DNA from: Achromobacter piechaudii NBRC 102461
GTDB taxonomy: Bacteria; Pseudomonadota; Gammaproteobacteria; Burkholderiales; Burkholderiaceae_B
Assembly (NCBI RefSeq): GCF_001571245.1
Contig: NZ_BCTK01000015.1
Coordinates: 62,001-126,000, forward strand
DNA: 64,000 bases
Reading direction: 5' to 3'
Part shown: positions 16,133 to 25,654 of the stretch, piece after piece
Layout of the letters: each line of letters starts with the position of its first letter
How positions within the stretch are numbered: position 1 is the first letter of the stretch
Translations under genes and position numbers: made by a program
The notes under the pieces: model-generated
Database searches by the model: none
What the model was told of the DNA's origin: nothing
The model's input: the letters and a program-made list of their open reading frames with translations, nothing else

Positions 16133-16891
16133 ATGTACCCCACTCAAACCCCCGAACGCGCAACGCCCCGCGTGGCCCTGGTGACGGGCGGCTCGCGCGG
16201 GATCGGCGCAGCCATCGCGCGCCGCCTGGCCCAGGACGGCTATGCCGTCGCCATCAACTATGCGTCCAGCGCCACGCACGCCGACGCCTTGGTGCAGGAG
16301 ATCCAGCAAGCCGGTGGCCGCGCACTGGCGGTGCAGGCCGACGTGGCCCGCGCCGATCAGGTTCGCGCCATGTTCGACAAGGTCCAGGCCGAGCTGGGCC
16401 AGCTGCATGCGCTGGTGAATTGCGCCGGGGTGCTCAGCGTGCAGCCGCTGGCGGAAACCTCGGACGAGGCCTACGACCAGACCTTCGATATCAACACGCG
16501 CGGCACCTTCAATACGCTGCGCGAGGCCGCCACGCGGTTGGCGGACGGCGGCTGCATCGTCAATGTGTCCAGCACGACCGTAGCCACGAACCTGCCGGGC
16601 TACGCCATCTACATCGCCAGCAAGGCGGCGGTCGAAAGCCTGACTCGCGTGTTCTCCAAGGAGCTGCGCGGCCGCCGCATCACGGTCAACGCGGTGGCCC
16701 CCGGCCCCGTCGCCACCGAGCTGTTCCTGAAGGGCAAGAGCCCCGAGCTGATCGAACACTTCGCCAAGATGCCACCGCTGGAACGGCTGGGCGAGCCCGA
16801 GGACATCTCGGGCATCGTGTCATTCCTGGCCGGCCCCGACAGCGGCTGGATCAATGGACAGGTGCTGCGCGCCAACGGCGGCTTGGCCTGA
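16133..16891 (+). CDS. Short-chain dehydrogenase/reductase
   Basis: A 252-residue classical SDR with TGGSRGIGAAIARRL (about residues 18-32), NCAG, Ser in NVSSTTVAT, YIASK with catalytic Tyr/Lys, and the C-terminal FLAGPDSGWINGQVLRANGG. It is predicted to be an NADPH-dependent carbonyl reductase or alcohol dehydrogenase in the cytosol. A clear GGAGAACTGGC ribosome site precedes the ATG. The gene is monocistronic. It is divergent from the LysR gene and convergent with the TonB receptor gene 40 bp downstream. No substrate can be inferred. Confidence 0.92.
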   Translation: MYPTQTPERATPRVALVTGGSRGIGAAIARRLAQDGYAVAINYASSATHADALVQEIQQAGGRALAVQADVARADQVRAMFDKVQAELGQLHALVNCAGVLSVQPLAETSDEAYDQTFDINTRGTFNTLREAATRLADGGCIVNVSSTTVATNLPGYAIYIASKAAVESLTRVFSKELRGRRITVNAVAPGPVATELFLKGKSPELIEHFAKMPPLERLGEPEDISGIVSFLAGPDSGWINGQVLRANGGLA

Positions 16892-16931
16892 AGACCGCGC
16901 GCCGCCAAGCCACGCTCGCATCGCCCCCTTC

Positions 16932-19031
16932 TTAGAAGCGGTATTGCGCCGTGGCGACCACGGTGCGCGGCTCGCCTGCCTGGATCTGGCCAGCGCTGGT
17001 GGCCGAGGCGTAGTAGGTCTTGTCGGTAAGGTTGCGCACCGCCAGGCGCCAGTCCCATTTGCCGACGCGGTAGCCCAGCAGCGCGTCCCAACGCGCGTAG
17101 CCGGGCAGCGACGTCAGGTTGGTGTTGTCGGCGTAACGCTCGCCTACAAAGGTCAGGCCGGTTTCGCCGTACAGGCCTTCGGCCGGCTTGTAGGTCAGGA
17201 ACACGCTGCCGTTGCGCCGCGCCACGTTGCTGACGCGGTTGCCCGCCATGCCATTGTTGTCCTCGACGATGGACGCATTCTGCAAGCCGATACCGCCGCG
17301 CAGATACCAGTTGCCCGTCAGCCGGCCAGCTGCGGTCAATTCGATGCCGCGTGAACGCTGCTTGCCGGTCAGCAACACCAGCGTCGGATCGTTGGGGTCG
17401 GTGGTGCGGCGGTTGTAGAGCTCAAGCTGATACAGCGCCAGCGTCGTGCTCAACTGCCCGTCCAGCCAATCGCTCTTGACCCCCACTTCCGTCTGGCGCG
17501 TGTGTTCCGGGTCCAGCTCGTTGGTGTTGCCGCGCGCGTTGGGCGTGATGCCGATCGTGCCGCCGCCCGTGGGCGAAAACGTCTTGCTGTACGAAGCATA
17601 GAAAGAATGGTCGCGTAGCGGCGTCCACACCAGCCCGACGCGGGGGCTGACACCGCTGCTGTCGTGCGAGGCCGAAGCGCCCAGCAAGCGGTTGGTGGAA
17701 TCGATGCTGAAACGGTCCATGCGCACGCCCGCCAGCACCTGCCATTGGTCGTTCAAGCGGATCTGGTCCTGCACGTAATAACCCTGGCTCTTGACCTTGT
17801 GGCGCGCGTCGCTGCTGACCGCCATGCGGCCAGTGTGCTGCCGGGACAGGTCGGGATCGTACAGGTCCAGCGCCGGCACAGGCTGCGCGCCCGGGCCACT
17901 GGTGGCCGCGGAATACAAGGTGGGTGAGCGGTCCTGATGGGACAGCTCCACGCCAAACAACACACGATGCTCGATGCCGCCGGTGCGGAACAGGCCCTCG
18001 GTTTCCAGGTTGTTGGTGATGTTGCGCGCGCTCAGGTCCTGCTGCCAGCGCGTGCGCGTGACTTTGCGGGTCGTGGCGTTGTAGCCCGTCAGGTAGGTGT
18101 TGTCGAACTCGCTGTCCAGCTTGAAGACGCCCAGCGTATAGCGCAGCTGCCAGTCCGGCGCCAGCGTGTAGGCCAGCCGCGAACGGAACGACTGCGCACG
18201 GTCATCGATGTAGTCGCGGTCGGGGTCGCCGTAAACCGTGCTGCGGCCCACGTCGGCCGGCCGGCCGTTCACGCTGGGGATGCCGCGATCCGGCGCGCGG
18301 TCGTAGCGGCTGTATTCGTACTGCACCAGCCAGTCCAGGTCGGGCGTGATGCGCCAGTTGATGGCCGGCGCCACCAGTTGGCGCGTGCCGCCGATCTTGT
18401 GGCGAAAGCTGTTGCTCTCTTCCTGGCCCACGTTCAGGCGCACGCTGACGTTGTCGGACGGATCGGCGCTCAGGTCGCCATACACGCTGCGCAGGTCCCA
18501 ACTGCCCGTCTGTGCCTCGATGCTGGATTCGCGGCCCGGCTGCGGCGCCTTGCTGACCCGGTTGACGATGCCGCCCTGGCTGCCGCGCCCGTAGAGCACG
18601 GCAGCCGGGCCTTTCAACACTTCGATGCGTTCGATGTTGTGCAAGTCGCGCACGTATTGGCTGTCGTCGCGGATGCCGTCCAGATAGAAGTCGTTGCTGG
18701 CGTCAAAGCCCCGGATGCGCACGGAATCGAAACGCGTGTCCTGGGCGCTGGACACGTTGGGCATGCCGGACAGCGCCTCGCCCAGTGTCGAGACGCCGTA
18801 GTTCTGGACGTTCTCGACCTTCACGGTGTCGATGGTCTGCGGGACATAGCGGGCCGGCGTCTGGGTGCGCGTGGCGGTGGTGACGTCGGGCACGCGGGGG
18901 TCGTCGGCGCTAGCGCCTTCAACGCTGATCGCGGGCAGCTGCGCCGTCTGGGCCATGGCCTGCGGCAAAACGGATGACAGGGCGAGCGCAATGGCCCAGG
19001 AAAGACGGTGGAGGACAAACGGCGGAGACAT
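16932..19031 (-). CDS. TonB-dependent siderophore receptor
   Basis: A 699-residue outer-membrane receptor with a signal peptide ending QAMAQ. The plug domain (about residues 45-155) includes VRIRGFDASNDFYLDGIRDD and VLYGRGSQGG. The 22-strand barrel ends in the terminal Phe typical of outer-membrane proteins. The short N-terminus lacks the extra signalling domain of FpvA-type receptors. The plug resembles FhuE/catecholate-type ferric siderophore receptors. The ATG at 19031 has GAAGG about 9 nt upstream and is preferred over a TTG at 19049. A Fur-like site lies about 70 bp upstream, so iron repression is expected. No biosynthesis genes are adjacent, so it probably takes up an imported xenosiderophore. 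Confidence 0.92.
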   Translation of the reverse strand: MSPPFVLHRLSWAIALALSSVLPQAMAQTAQLPAISVEGASADDPRVPDVTTATRTQTPARYVPQTIDTVKVENVQNYGVSTLGEALSGMPNVSSAQDTRFDSVRIRGFDASNDFYLDGIRDDSQYVRDLHNIERIEVLKGPAAVLYGRGSQGGIVNRVSKAPQPGRESSIEAQTGSWDLRSVYGDLSADPSDNVSVRLNVGQEESNSFRHKIGGTRQLVAPAINWRITPDLDWLVQYEYSRYDRAPDRGIPSVNGRPADVGRSTVYGDPDRDYIDDRAQSFRSRLAYTLAPDWQLRYTLGVFKLDSEFDNTYLTGYNATTRKVTRTRWQQDLSARNITNNLETEGLFRTGGIEHRVLFGVELSHQDRSPTLYSAATSGPGAQPVPALDLYDPDLSRQHTGRMAVSSDARHKVKSQGYYVQDQIRLNDQWQVLAGVRMDRFSIDSTNRLLGASASHDSSGVSPRVGLVWTPLRDHSFYASYSKTFSPTGGGTIGITPNARGNTNELDPEHTRQTEVGVKSDWLDGQLSTTLALYQLELYNRRTTDPNDPTLVLLTGKQRSRGIELTAAGRLTGNWYLRGGIGLQNASIVEDNNGMAGNRVSNVARRNGSVFLTYKPAEGLYGETGLTFVGERYADNTNLTSLPGYARWDALLGYRVGKWDWRLAVRNLTDKTYYASATSAGQIQAGEPRTVVATAQYRF

Positions 19032-19419
19032 CGCAAAGCCTTCGATCAATTCAGGTTTATGAAAGCCGCGATGCTATCGAGAATCGATTCTATTTACAAA
19101 TGAGAATTATTTTGTGTTACCGCCCAGCAACAAGATCATCCGTACGCATGACGCAAAGCGACGGCGCGATGCGCAGGCGCACTGCCCGGAAACTCTTGAA
19201 TTTGCGACATTGCTCATCCATTGCGGCGATGCGCGCCCTCGCCCGTGAGGCCGAGACGCGCCGCCGCGCACCTTGACTTTTGCATTCATCACTCGGGATT
19301 TCGACCTACGGCCAACTCTGGCCAGCCGGACGAGATTTGCATGAGACGGCACCCGGAAGCTCTGGTTTAGGCTGACCCGGCAGTACTCCGACTCACCTTG
19401 ATCGATTGGACGAAAGCAA
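19032..19419. other. Intergenic region between siderophore receptor and rpfF
   Basis: About 390 bp without a convincing gene. The left third is AT-rich, with the Fur-like site and an AGAATCGATTCT palindrome at about 19079-19090, and serves the receptor promoter. The right part should hold the rpfF promoter, but no clear sigma-70 match or lux-type box was seen. Confidence 0.5.
19098..19113 (-). promoter_or_regulatory. Probable Fur box upstream of the siderophore receptor
   Basis: The plus-strand sequence AAATGAGAATTATTTT matches the core of the Fur consensus (GATAATGATAATCATTATC family, typical TGAGAATTATT). It lies about 70-80 bp before the receptor start, in the AT-rich promoter region. The neighbouring AGAATCGATTCT palindrome may extend the operator. 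Confidence 0.6.
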
Positions 19420-20304
19420 ATGAATCAACTCATTCATACAGACTGCCACCCCTTCACCGCCGCGGGAAACATGAAGCAGATATCCGCCTTTTATGAGGAG
19501 GGACGCCGAGTCATGTGGATGATGCTGCGCGCACAACCGCGGCCGTGCTTCAACCACGAACTCATCGACGAAATCATGACCCTGGCGCGCGCCGCCAAGG
19601 ACTCGGGCCTGCCGATCGACTTCTGGGTCACCGGTTCGCTGGTGCCTCAGATCTACAACGTGGGCGGCGACCTGAATTTCTTCGCCGAAGCCATCCGCAC
19701 CGGCAAGCGCGAAGCGCTGCGCGCCTATGCCCGTGCCTGCGTAGACTGCGTGCACGCGGCCTCGCGCGGCTTTGACACGGGCGCGATCTCGCTGGCCATG
19801 ATCGAGGGCACGGCGCTGGGCGGCGGCTTTGAAGCCGCGCTGGCGCACCATTTCGTGCTGGCGCAGAACAATGCGCGCATGGGCTTTCCGGAGATGGCGT
19901 TCAACCTGTTCCCCGGCATGGGCGGCTATTCGCTGGTGGCGCGCCGCTCGGGCATGAAGCTGGCCGAAGACCTGATCAGCACGGGCGAGTCGCACACGGC
20001 CGAATGGTTCCACGGCAAGGGGCTGGTGGACGCCTTGTTCGAACCGGGCGAGGCCTATCGCGCCACGCGCACCTTCATCGACGTGATGCGGCCCAAGCTG
20101 AACGGCATGCGCGCCATGCTGCGCGCGCGCCAGCGCGTGCTGAACCTGTCGCGTTCTGAACTGATGGACATTACCGAAGACTGGGTCGAGGCCGCGTTCT
20201 CGATCGACCCCAAGGACCGCGCGTATATGGAACGCCTGGTGCTGGCGCAGAACCGTCGCAGCGCAGTCAGCAGCGACGCCGCGCAGGAAGCCACCATGCA
20301 CTGA
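19420..20304 (+). CDS. rpfF: DSF-family signal synthase RpfF (enoyl-CoA hydratase fold)
   Basis: A 294-residue crotonase-fold enzyme matching RpfF, which makes cis-2-unsaturated fatty acid signals (DSF/BDSF) from acyl-ACP by dehydration and thioester cleavage. The two catalytic glutamates of the family are present 20 residues apart: Glu138 in GGGFEAAL and Glu158 in GFPEMAFNLFPGMGGYS. VGGDLNFF forms the oxyanion-hole region. Length and motifs distinguish it from ordinary enoyl-CoA hydratases. It is convergent with rpfR 27 bp away, the signal/receptor pairing known from Burkholderia and Cronobacter. The product is probably a BDSF-like cis-2-alkenoic acid. The ribosome site is weak (GGACGAAAGCAA). 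Confidence 0.92.
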   Translation: MNQLIHTDCHPFTAAGNMKQISAFYEEGRRVMWMMLRAQPRPCFNHELIDEIMTLARAAKDSGLPIDFWVTGSLVPQIYNVGGDLNFFAEAIRTGKREALRAYARACVDCVHAASRGFDTGAISLAMIEGTALGGGFEAALAHHFVLAQNNARMGFPEMAFNLFPGMGGYSLVARRSGMKLAEDLISTGESHTAEWFHGKGLVDALFEPGEAYRATRTFIDVMRPKLNGMRAMLRARQRVLNLSRSELMDITEDWVEAAFSIDPKDRAYMERLVLAQNRRSAVSSDAAQEATMH

Positions 20305-20331
20305 GCACGCCCATGAGCGGCGCGGGCGGCA

Positions 20332-22329
20332 TCAAGCGATCAGATGCAGCCGGCGCCGTTGGGCCAGCCAGGTGACGAATTCGGCCGCCGGCATGGGCTT
20401 GGCGTACAGATAGCCTTGCTTGGCGTCCACGCCCAGCGTGTCCAGGAAGCCGGCTTCCTCGACGGTTTCCACGCCTTCGGCGATCACCTTCAATTCCAGC
20501 GTGCGCGCCACGGCCACGATGGCGCGCGCCAAGGCCTGCGACACCGGGTTCTCGTTCACGCCACGCACGAAGCTGGCGTCCAGCTTGATGGCGTCAAGCG
20601 GAATGCGCGCCAGTTGCGACAGCGACGAATAGCCCGTGCCGAAGTCGTCAAGATGCACACGCGCGCCCAGTTGGCGGAACTGCTTGATCAGGTCGATGGC
20701 AGCGCCTTCGTCTTCGATCAGGCAGCTTTCGGTAAGCTCGATGTCCACCATGCAAGGGTCCAGCCCGGCGTCGCCGATGGCGCGCATGAAATCGCTGACC
20801 ACGCCCTTGTCATCAAGCTGGCGCGCCGACATGTTGACGGCAATGCGGATGTTGAGCCCATCGCGCTTCCAGGCCGCGGCCTGGCGCGCGGCTTCGCGCA
20901 TCACCCACACCCCCAGCGGCGAGATCAGGCCCGATTCCTCGGCGTAGGGAATGAAGGTGCCGGGGCAGACCATGCCGCGCTCGGGCGAGCGCCAGCGCAG
21001 CAGCGCTTCGACGCTGTGCACTTCGCCGGTGCGTCCGACCAGCTTGGGCTGGTAGTACAGCATCAGGTGGTTCTCGGCCAGCGCCTTGCGCAGATTGGTG
21101 TCCAGCCACACGTAGTCGGCGTTGCGACGGTCCATGTCGGGCTGGAATACGCGATAGGTGTGGCGCCCCGCTTCCTTGGCCACGTACATGGCGATGTCGG
21201 CGCTGCGCACCACGCTGTCCAGGTCGGCGCCGTGGTCGGGATACATGGCGATGCCGATCGAACAGCTGGTGTAGACCTCGATCAGGCCCTGACGGAACGG
21301 CTCGCGCAGCCGTTCGATGATGCGTTCGGCCGTCGCTTCAAGTTCCCAGGCCTGCGCCTGTTCCTGCAAGACGATGAATTCGTCGCCGCCCAGGCGGGCC
21401 AGCGTCTGCCCCGGCGACAGGCAGGTCGAGATGGCCACCGACACCGCCTTGAGCAGGCGGTCGCCGAAGCCATGGCCGTAGTGGTCGTTGATGCGCTTGA
21501 AGTTGTCCAGGTCCAGGAACAACACGCCGCCGCGCCCTTCCTGCCCCCCTTCCAACGCCGCCTTCAAGCGCGCCGTGATCGCGTGGCGGTTGGGCAGGTT
21601 GGTCAGCATGTCGGTGTTGGCCAGCACGCGCAGGCGCTCCTGCGCCTGGCGTTCTTCGGTGATGTCGGTGCCCGAACAGATCAGGTAGACCCGCTTTTCG
21701 CCGCTGCCGCTGGTGACGAACTTGTTGCGGAACAGGAACAGCCGCCGGCCCTTGACCGTGTTGATCGTGCGCTCGACTTCATACGACTGCCCGCGCTTGT
21801 AGAACTCGGCGATATTGCGGCGCGAGGCGATGGCTTCTTCGCGCGTCATGAACATTTCGAACACGCTGCGTCCGACGATGTCCTGCTCGCGCTTGCCGGT
21901 GTATTCCTCGCTGAGCTTGTTGAAGCGTTGCACGCGGCCGTTCTGGTCCACGATGACAATCACGGAATTGGCTTCGGACACCACAGTTTCGGCGAACGAC
22001 AGGCCTTCGACCAGATCCTTGGCGACCGATTCGGTATCGGAGTGGGCAGACGCCGTGCCGGCCCATTCGTTCGGATTGATCTTGCGGCCCACCAGATGCA
22101 GGCGCAGCAGATCGCCGTGCAGCGAAATGTCGATACGCACGCTGGAGGTGATCCCCGTCAGCGCGCGAATGATGTCGGCCTGAGCAGGCTTGAGCGCCAC
22201 CGCGACATTCGTCGCCCCCTTGATGGCGGCCAATTCAATGGCATCGCTATCGGCCGACAGCCGCCAATAAGGGCTGTGCGTACCGAAGTGCGTGTACAGG
22301 ATCGACTTTTCGTCTTGATTCTCTGACAT
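20332..22329 (-). CDS. rpfR: RpfR: DSF-responsive PAS-GGDEF-EAL cyclic-di-GMP enzyme
   Basis: A 665-residue cytosolic protein in the RpfR order. An N-terminal RpfF-interaction-like domain (about 10-95, THSPYWRLSADSDAIEL, LVGRKINPNEWAGTAS) is followed by a PAS sensor (about 110-225, SEANSVIVIVDQNGRVQRFN). Then come a GGDEF domain (GGDEF at 314-318) and an EAL domain (EAL at 441-443, DDFGTG at 561-566). Both catalytic signatures are intact. No RxxD inhibitory site is seen five residues before GGDEF. In the family, BDSF binding to PAS activates the phosphodiesterase and lowers c-di-GMP, and RpfF binding modulates it. The N-terminal domain and adjacency to rpfF separate it from generic GGDEF-EAL proteins. 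A GGGGGGATACCACG ribosome site precedes the ATG. Confidence 0.92.
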   Translation of the reverse strand: MSENQDEKSILYTHFGTHSPYWRLSADSDAIELAAIKGATNVAVALKPAQADIIRALTGITSSVRIDISLHGDLLRLHLVGRKINPNEWAGTASAHSDTESVAKDLVEGLSFAETVVSEANSVIVIVDQNGRVQRFNKLSEEYTGKREQDIVGRSVFEMFMTREEAIASRRNIAEFYKRGQSYEVERTINTVKGRRLFLFRNKFVTSGSGEKRVYLICSGTDITEERQAQERLRVLANTDMLTNLPNRHAITARLKAALEGGQEGRGGVLFLDLDNFKRINDHYGHGFGDRLLKAVSVAISTCLSPGQTLARLGGDEFIVLQEQAQAWELEATAERIIERLREPFRQGLIEVYTSCSIGIAMYPDHGADLDSVVRSADIAMYVAKEAGRHTYRVFQPDMDRRNADYVWLDTNLRKALAENHLMLYYQPKLVGRTGEVHSVEALLRWRSPERGMVCPGTFIPYAEESGLISPLGVWVMREAARQAAAWKRDGLNIRIAVNMSARQLDDKGVVSDFMRAIGDAGLDPCMVDIELTESCLIEDEGAAIDLIKQFRQLGARVHLDDFGTGYSSLSQLARIPLDAIKLDASFVRGVNENPVSQALARAIVAVARTLELKVIAEGVETVEEAGFLDTLGVDAKQGYLYAKPMPAAEFVTWLAQRRRLHLIA

Positions 22330-22622
22330 CGTGGTATCCCCCCACTGTCCTAGGCTGGACCGCAGAGAACATTACGGCCTAGTCCGAACAGGGTCAATAC
22401 CCGTGTGCGGCGCACAATCGCTGTATTGCGGATTATTGCATCGGCTTTTCGCATGCTCTGTCGCAAGGGGAACGAGACAAGCCGCATTCACGCCGGGATT
22501 GGTAGCAATGCGAACGCGTTGTTGCGTGGCGCCTATGGCGGCGCACAATAAATTTCGCCGAAGATTCGCGAGAATCTTCGGCGTGCGATCAATCCGGCAA
22601 GGCGTAGATCATCCAGGCGGGA
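22330..22622. other. Intergenic region upstream of rpfR
   Basis: About 290 bp with no supported gene. It contains the rpfR promoter on the minus strand and a strong hairpin at 22556-22583 that ends the Bug receptor gene. A short GCGCACAAT motif occurs twice, at about 22408 and 22541, with unknown meaning. Confidence 0.45.
22556..22583 (-). terminator. Rho-independent terminator of the Bug receptor gene
   Basis: A perfect 12-bp stem CGCCGAAGATTC/GAATCTTCGGCG with a 4-nt loop. On the minus strand it is followed by AAATTTATT and lies 40 bp after the stop codon at 22623. Confidence 0.75.
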
Positions 22623-23618
22623 TCAATCCCCCTTGACGCCCGCCTCGTCGATCACCTTGGTCCAACGGGCCAGCTCGGCCGAGACGCGAGCGCTGGCCTC
22701 GGCCGGCGTGGTCCAGGTGGCGATGGCGCCCTGGTTCAGCAGCGAGGCCTGCACCTGCGGCTTGGCCAGGATCTTCTTGAGCTCGCCATTGAGGCGATCG
22801 ATCACCGGGGCCGGCGTACCGGCCGGCGCCACGATGCCGAACATGGAGCTGACTTCAAAGTCCTTCAGCCCCGCCTCGGCGGCAGTGGGCACGTCGGGCA
22901 ATGCGTCCACGCGCTTGGGCGAGGTCACCGCCAGCGCGCGCAGCTTGCCCGCCTTGATGTTGGCCTGCGCGGCCGGCACGGTTTCGATCATGCTCAACAC
23001 CTGGCCGCCCATCAGGTCGGTCATGGCCGGGCCGCTGCCCTTGTACGGTACGTGCAGGATATCGACGCCCGCCGTGCGCTTGAACATTTCGCCAGCCAGA
23101 TGCTGCGGCGAGCCATTGCCGGCCGACGCCATCGTCATGTAGCCCGGTTTGGACTTGGCCAGCGCAATGAGTTCGGACAGCGTCTTGGCCTGCACCGACG
23201 GGTTCACGACGAACACCAGCGGCACGGTGCCCACGATGGAGACCGGCGCAAAGCTTTTTTCGACGTCGTACGTCACGCGGCCGCGATACAGCGCGGCGTT
23301 GATGGAATGGCTGGTCAGCGCGCCCATCAGCAGGGTGTAGCCGTCGGGCTGCGCCTTGGCGACCTGGTCCGCGCCGATGTTGCCCGCCGCGCCCGCGCGG
23401 TTTTCCACGACCACCGTTTGGCCCAGCGCGCCCGTGAGCTCCTGCGCCAGCACGCGGCCGATCACGTCGGTGGCGCCTCCGGGGGGATACGGCACGATCA
23501 GGCGGATGGGCTTGTCCGGGTAGGCATCGGCGGACAGGGCCGGGGCGGACACGCCGGCGCACAGGGCCAGCAGGGAAAACAGGACGGCACGGCGCGGCCG
23601 CAGACGCAGGTCTGACAT
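22623..23618 (-). CDS. Bug/TctC-family solute receptor
   Basis: A 331-residue periplasmic receptor. The signal peptide (RRAVLFSLLALCAGVSAPALSA) is followed by YPDKPIRLIVPYPPGGATDV, VENRAGAAGNIG, a VPYKGSGPAMTDL segment and a VPTAAEAGL segment, all typical of the family. The ligand is probably a small organic acid. It is an orphan receptor without TctA/TctB genes. It is divergent from the IlvD/Edd-type dehydratase gene, and that pairing suggests uptake of a sugar acid or hydroxy acid later dehydrated by it (inference). Confidence 0.92.
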   Translation of the reverse strand: MSDLRLRPRRAVLFSLLALCAGVSAPALSADAYPDKPIRLIVPYPPGGATDVIGRVLAQELTGALGQTVVVENRAGAAGNIGADQVAKAQPDGYTLLMGALTSHSINAALYRGRVTYDVEKSFAPVSIVGTVPLVFVVNPSVQAKTLSELIALAKSKPGYMTMASAGNGSPQHLAGEMFKRTAGVDILHVPYKGSGPAMTDLMGGQVLSMIETVPAAQANIKAGKLRALAVTSPKRVDALPDVPTAAEAGLKDFEVSSMFGIVAPAGTPAPVIDRLNGELKKILAKPQVQASLLNQGAIATWTTPAEASARVSAELARWTKVIDEAGVKGD

Positions 23619-23839
23619 GTAGGTCTCTCCAGCCGGGATGAGTATAGGAATGGACGGACGCCCGGCTCGTCAACCGCGCCAGTGTAGGAGCCGGAAGTTG
23701 ATAGAAGAATCAGAATTTTTCTATCGACTGATCTGCTACTACGATCAATCTGCACCCGATCAGAAACCGCTTGCGGCGACTTTCAAAGGCTGGATATGAT
23801 CTTGGCCCAGGATTATCAATAATATTATCGGGACTGAAA

Positions 23840-25615
23840 ATGACGGACGAGACCAAGGGCGACAAGCCCGCAATGGGCCCTTTTGACAGCGACAGCGCCA
23901 CCGCGCAAGGCGTGGCGCGCGGGCTGACGAACTACGGCGACAAGGGCTTCTCGTTGTTCCTGCGCAAGGCGTTCATCAAGGGCGCGGGCCTGTCCGATGA
24001 CGCACTGGCGCGTCCCATCATCGGCATCGTCAACACCGGCAGCAGCTACAACCCCTGCCATGGCAACGCGCCCCAGCTGATCGAAGCCGTCAAGCGCGGC
24101 GTCATGCTGGCCGGCGGCCTGCCGATGGATTTCCCGACCATCTCGGTGCACGAAAGCTTCTCGCAGCCCACCAGCATGTACCTGCGCAACCTGATGTCCA
24201 TGGACACCGAGGAAATGATCCGCGCGCAGCCCATGGACGCCGTGGTGCTGATCGGCGGCTGCGACAAGACCGTGCCCGCGCAATTGATGGGCGCGGCCTC
24301 GGCCGGCGTGCCCGCCATCCAGCTCGTAACGGGCTCGATGCTGACCGGCTCGCATCGCGGCGAGCGCGTGGGCGCCTGCACCGACTGCCGCCGCTACTGG
24401 GGCCGCTACCGCGCCGACGAGATCGACGCGCCGGAAATCGCCGACGTGAACAACCAGCTGGTCGCCAGCGTGGGCACCTGTTCCGTGATGGGCACGGCCA
24501 GCACGATGGCCTGCATTACCGAAGCGCTGGGCATGATGGTCGCAGGCGGCGCATCGGCCCCGGCCGTCACCGCCGACCGCGTGCGTGTGGCCGAGCGCAC
24601 GGGCGCGACCGCCGTGGCGATGGCCGCCTCCCGCCTGACGCCCGACCAGATCATCAACGGCAAGTCCATCGAAAACGCCTTGCGCGTGCTGCTGTCGATC
24701 GGCGGATCCACCAACGGCATCGTCCACCTGACCGCCATCGCCGGCCGCCTGGGCATCGATATCGACCTGGCCGGCCTGGACCGCATCAGCCGCGAAACGC
24801 CGGTGCTGGTCGACCTGAAGCCGTCGGGCCAGCACTATATGGAAGACTTCCACGACGCGGGCGGCATGCTGGCGCTGTTGCGTGAACTGCGCCCTTACCT
24901 GCATCTGGACGTGATGACCGTGTCTGGCCGCACGCTGGGCCAGGAACTGGACGACGCGCCTGCCCCGTTCAAGCAGGATGTGATCCGCACCGCCGCCTCG
25001 CCCATCTATCCGGTGGGCGGCCTGGCGGTGCTGCGCGGCAACCTGGCGCCGGGCGGCGCCATCATCAAGCAGTCGGCCGCCAACCCCAAGCTGATGGAAC
25101 ACGAAGGCCGCGCCGTCGTGTTCGAGGACGCCGAGGACATGGCGCGCCGCATCGACGACGACGCTCTGGACGTCACCGCCGACGACATTCTGGTGCTCAA
25201 GCGCATCGGGCCCACCGGCGCGCCGGGCATGCCCGAAGCCGGCTACATGCCCATTCCCAAGAAGCTGGCGCGCGCCGGCGTGAAAGACATGGTCCGCATT
25301 TCGGACGGCCGCATGAGCGGCACGGCGGCCGGCACCATCGTGCTGCACGTCACGCCCGAGTCCGCGATTGGCGGTCCGCTGGCTTACGTGCAAAATGGCG
25401 ACCGCATCCGGCTATCGGTGGCCAACCGCGAAATCGCGTTGCTGGTCGACGATGCCGAACTGGCGCGCCGCATGGCCGCCAACCCGATCACCCGCCCCAC
25501 GGCCAAGCGCGGCTACCGCAAGCTGTTCCTGCAAACCGTCACGCAGGCCGACCAGGGCGTGGATTTCGACTTCCTGCGCGCCGGCGTCACGCACGACACG
25601 GTGCCCAAGAAGTGA
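23840..25615 (+). CDS. IlvD/Edd-family dehydratase (sugar-acid or dihydroxy-acid dehydratase)
   Basis: A 591-residue cytosolic Fe-S dehydratase. Conserved features are GIVNTGSSYNPCHGNAPQL, GGCDKTVPAQLMG with a cluster Cys, GACTDCRRYWGRYR, GTCSVMGTASTMACI with a further cluster Cys, and the C-terminal VRISDGRMSGTAAGTIVLHV. The NPCH and GACTDCRRYW variants fit the sugar-acid branch (arabonate/xylonate-like) better than biosynthetic IlvD, and no other ilv genes are nearby. ATG 23840 is chosen because homology starts just after it; upstream codons in frame look non-coding. It is followed by a GntR/FCD regulator and is divergent from a Bug receptor. Confidence 0.87.
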   Translation: MTDETKGDKPAMGPFDSDSATAQGVARGLTNYGDKGFSLFLRKAFIKGAGLSDDALARPIIGIVNTGSSYNPCHGNAPQLIEAVKRGVMLAGGLPMDFPTISVHESFSQPTSMYLRNLMSMDTEEMIRAQPMDAVVLIGGCDKTVPAQLMGAASAGVPAIQLVTGSMLTGSHRGERVGACTDCRRYWGRYRADEIDAPEIADVNNQLVASVGTCSVMGTASTMACITEALGMMVAGGASAPAVTADRVRVAERTGATAVAMAASRLTPDQIINGKSIENALRVLLSIGGSTNGIVHLTAIAGRLGIDIDLAGLDRISRETPVLVDLKPSGQHYMEDFHDAGGMLALLRELRPYLHLDVMTVSGRTLGQELDDAPAPFKQDVIRTAASPIYPVGGLAVLRGNLAPGGAIIKQSAANPKLMEHEGRAVVFEDAEDMARRIDDDALDVTADDILVLKRIGPTGAPGMPEAGYMPIPKKLARAGVKDMVRISDGRMSGTAAGTIVLHVTPESAIGGPLAYVQNGDRIRLSVANREIALLVDDAELARRMAANPITRPTAKRGYRKLFLQTVTQADQGVDFDFLRAGVTHDTVPKK

Positions 25616-25654
25616 GCCCCCGCCGCCGCGCCCTTTGACCTGAGCTCTGCCAAC

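Noticed and set aside
22331..22636. Plus-strand 101-codon open frame before the Bug receptor
   Set aside because: It has no ribosome site or domain and spans a terminator hairpin and the end of the Bug gene.
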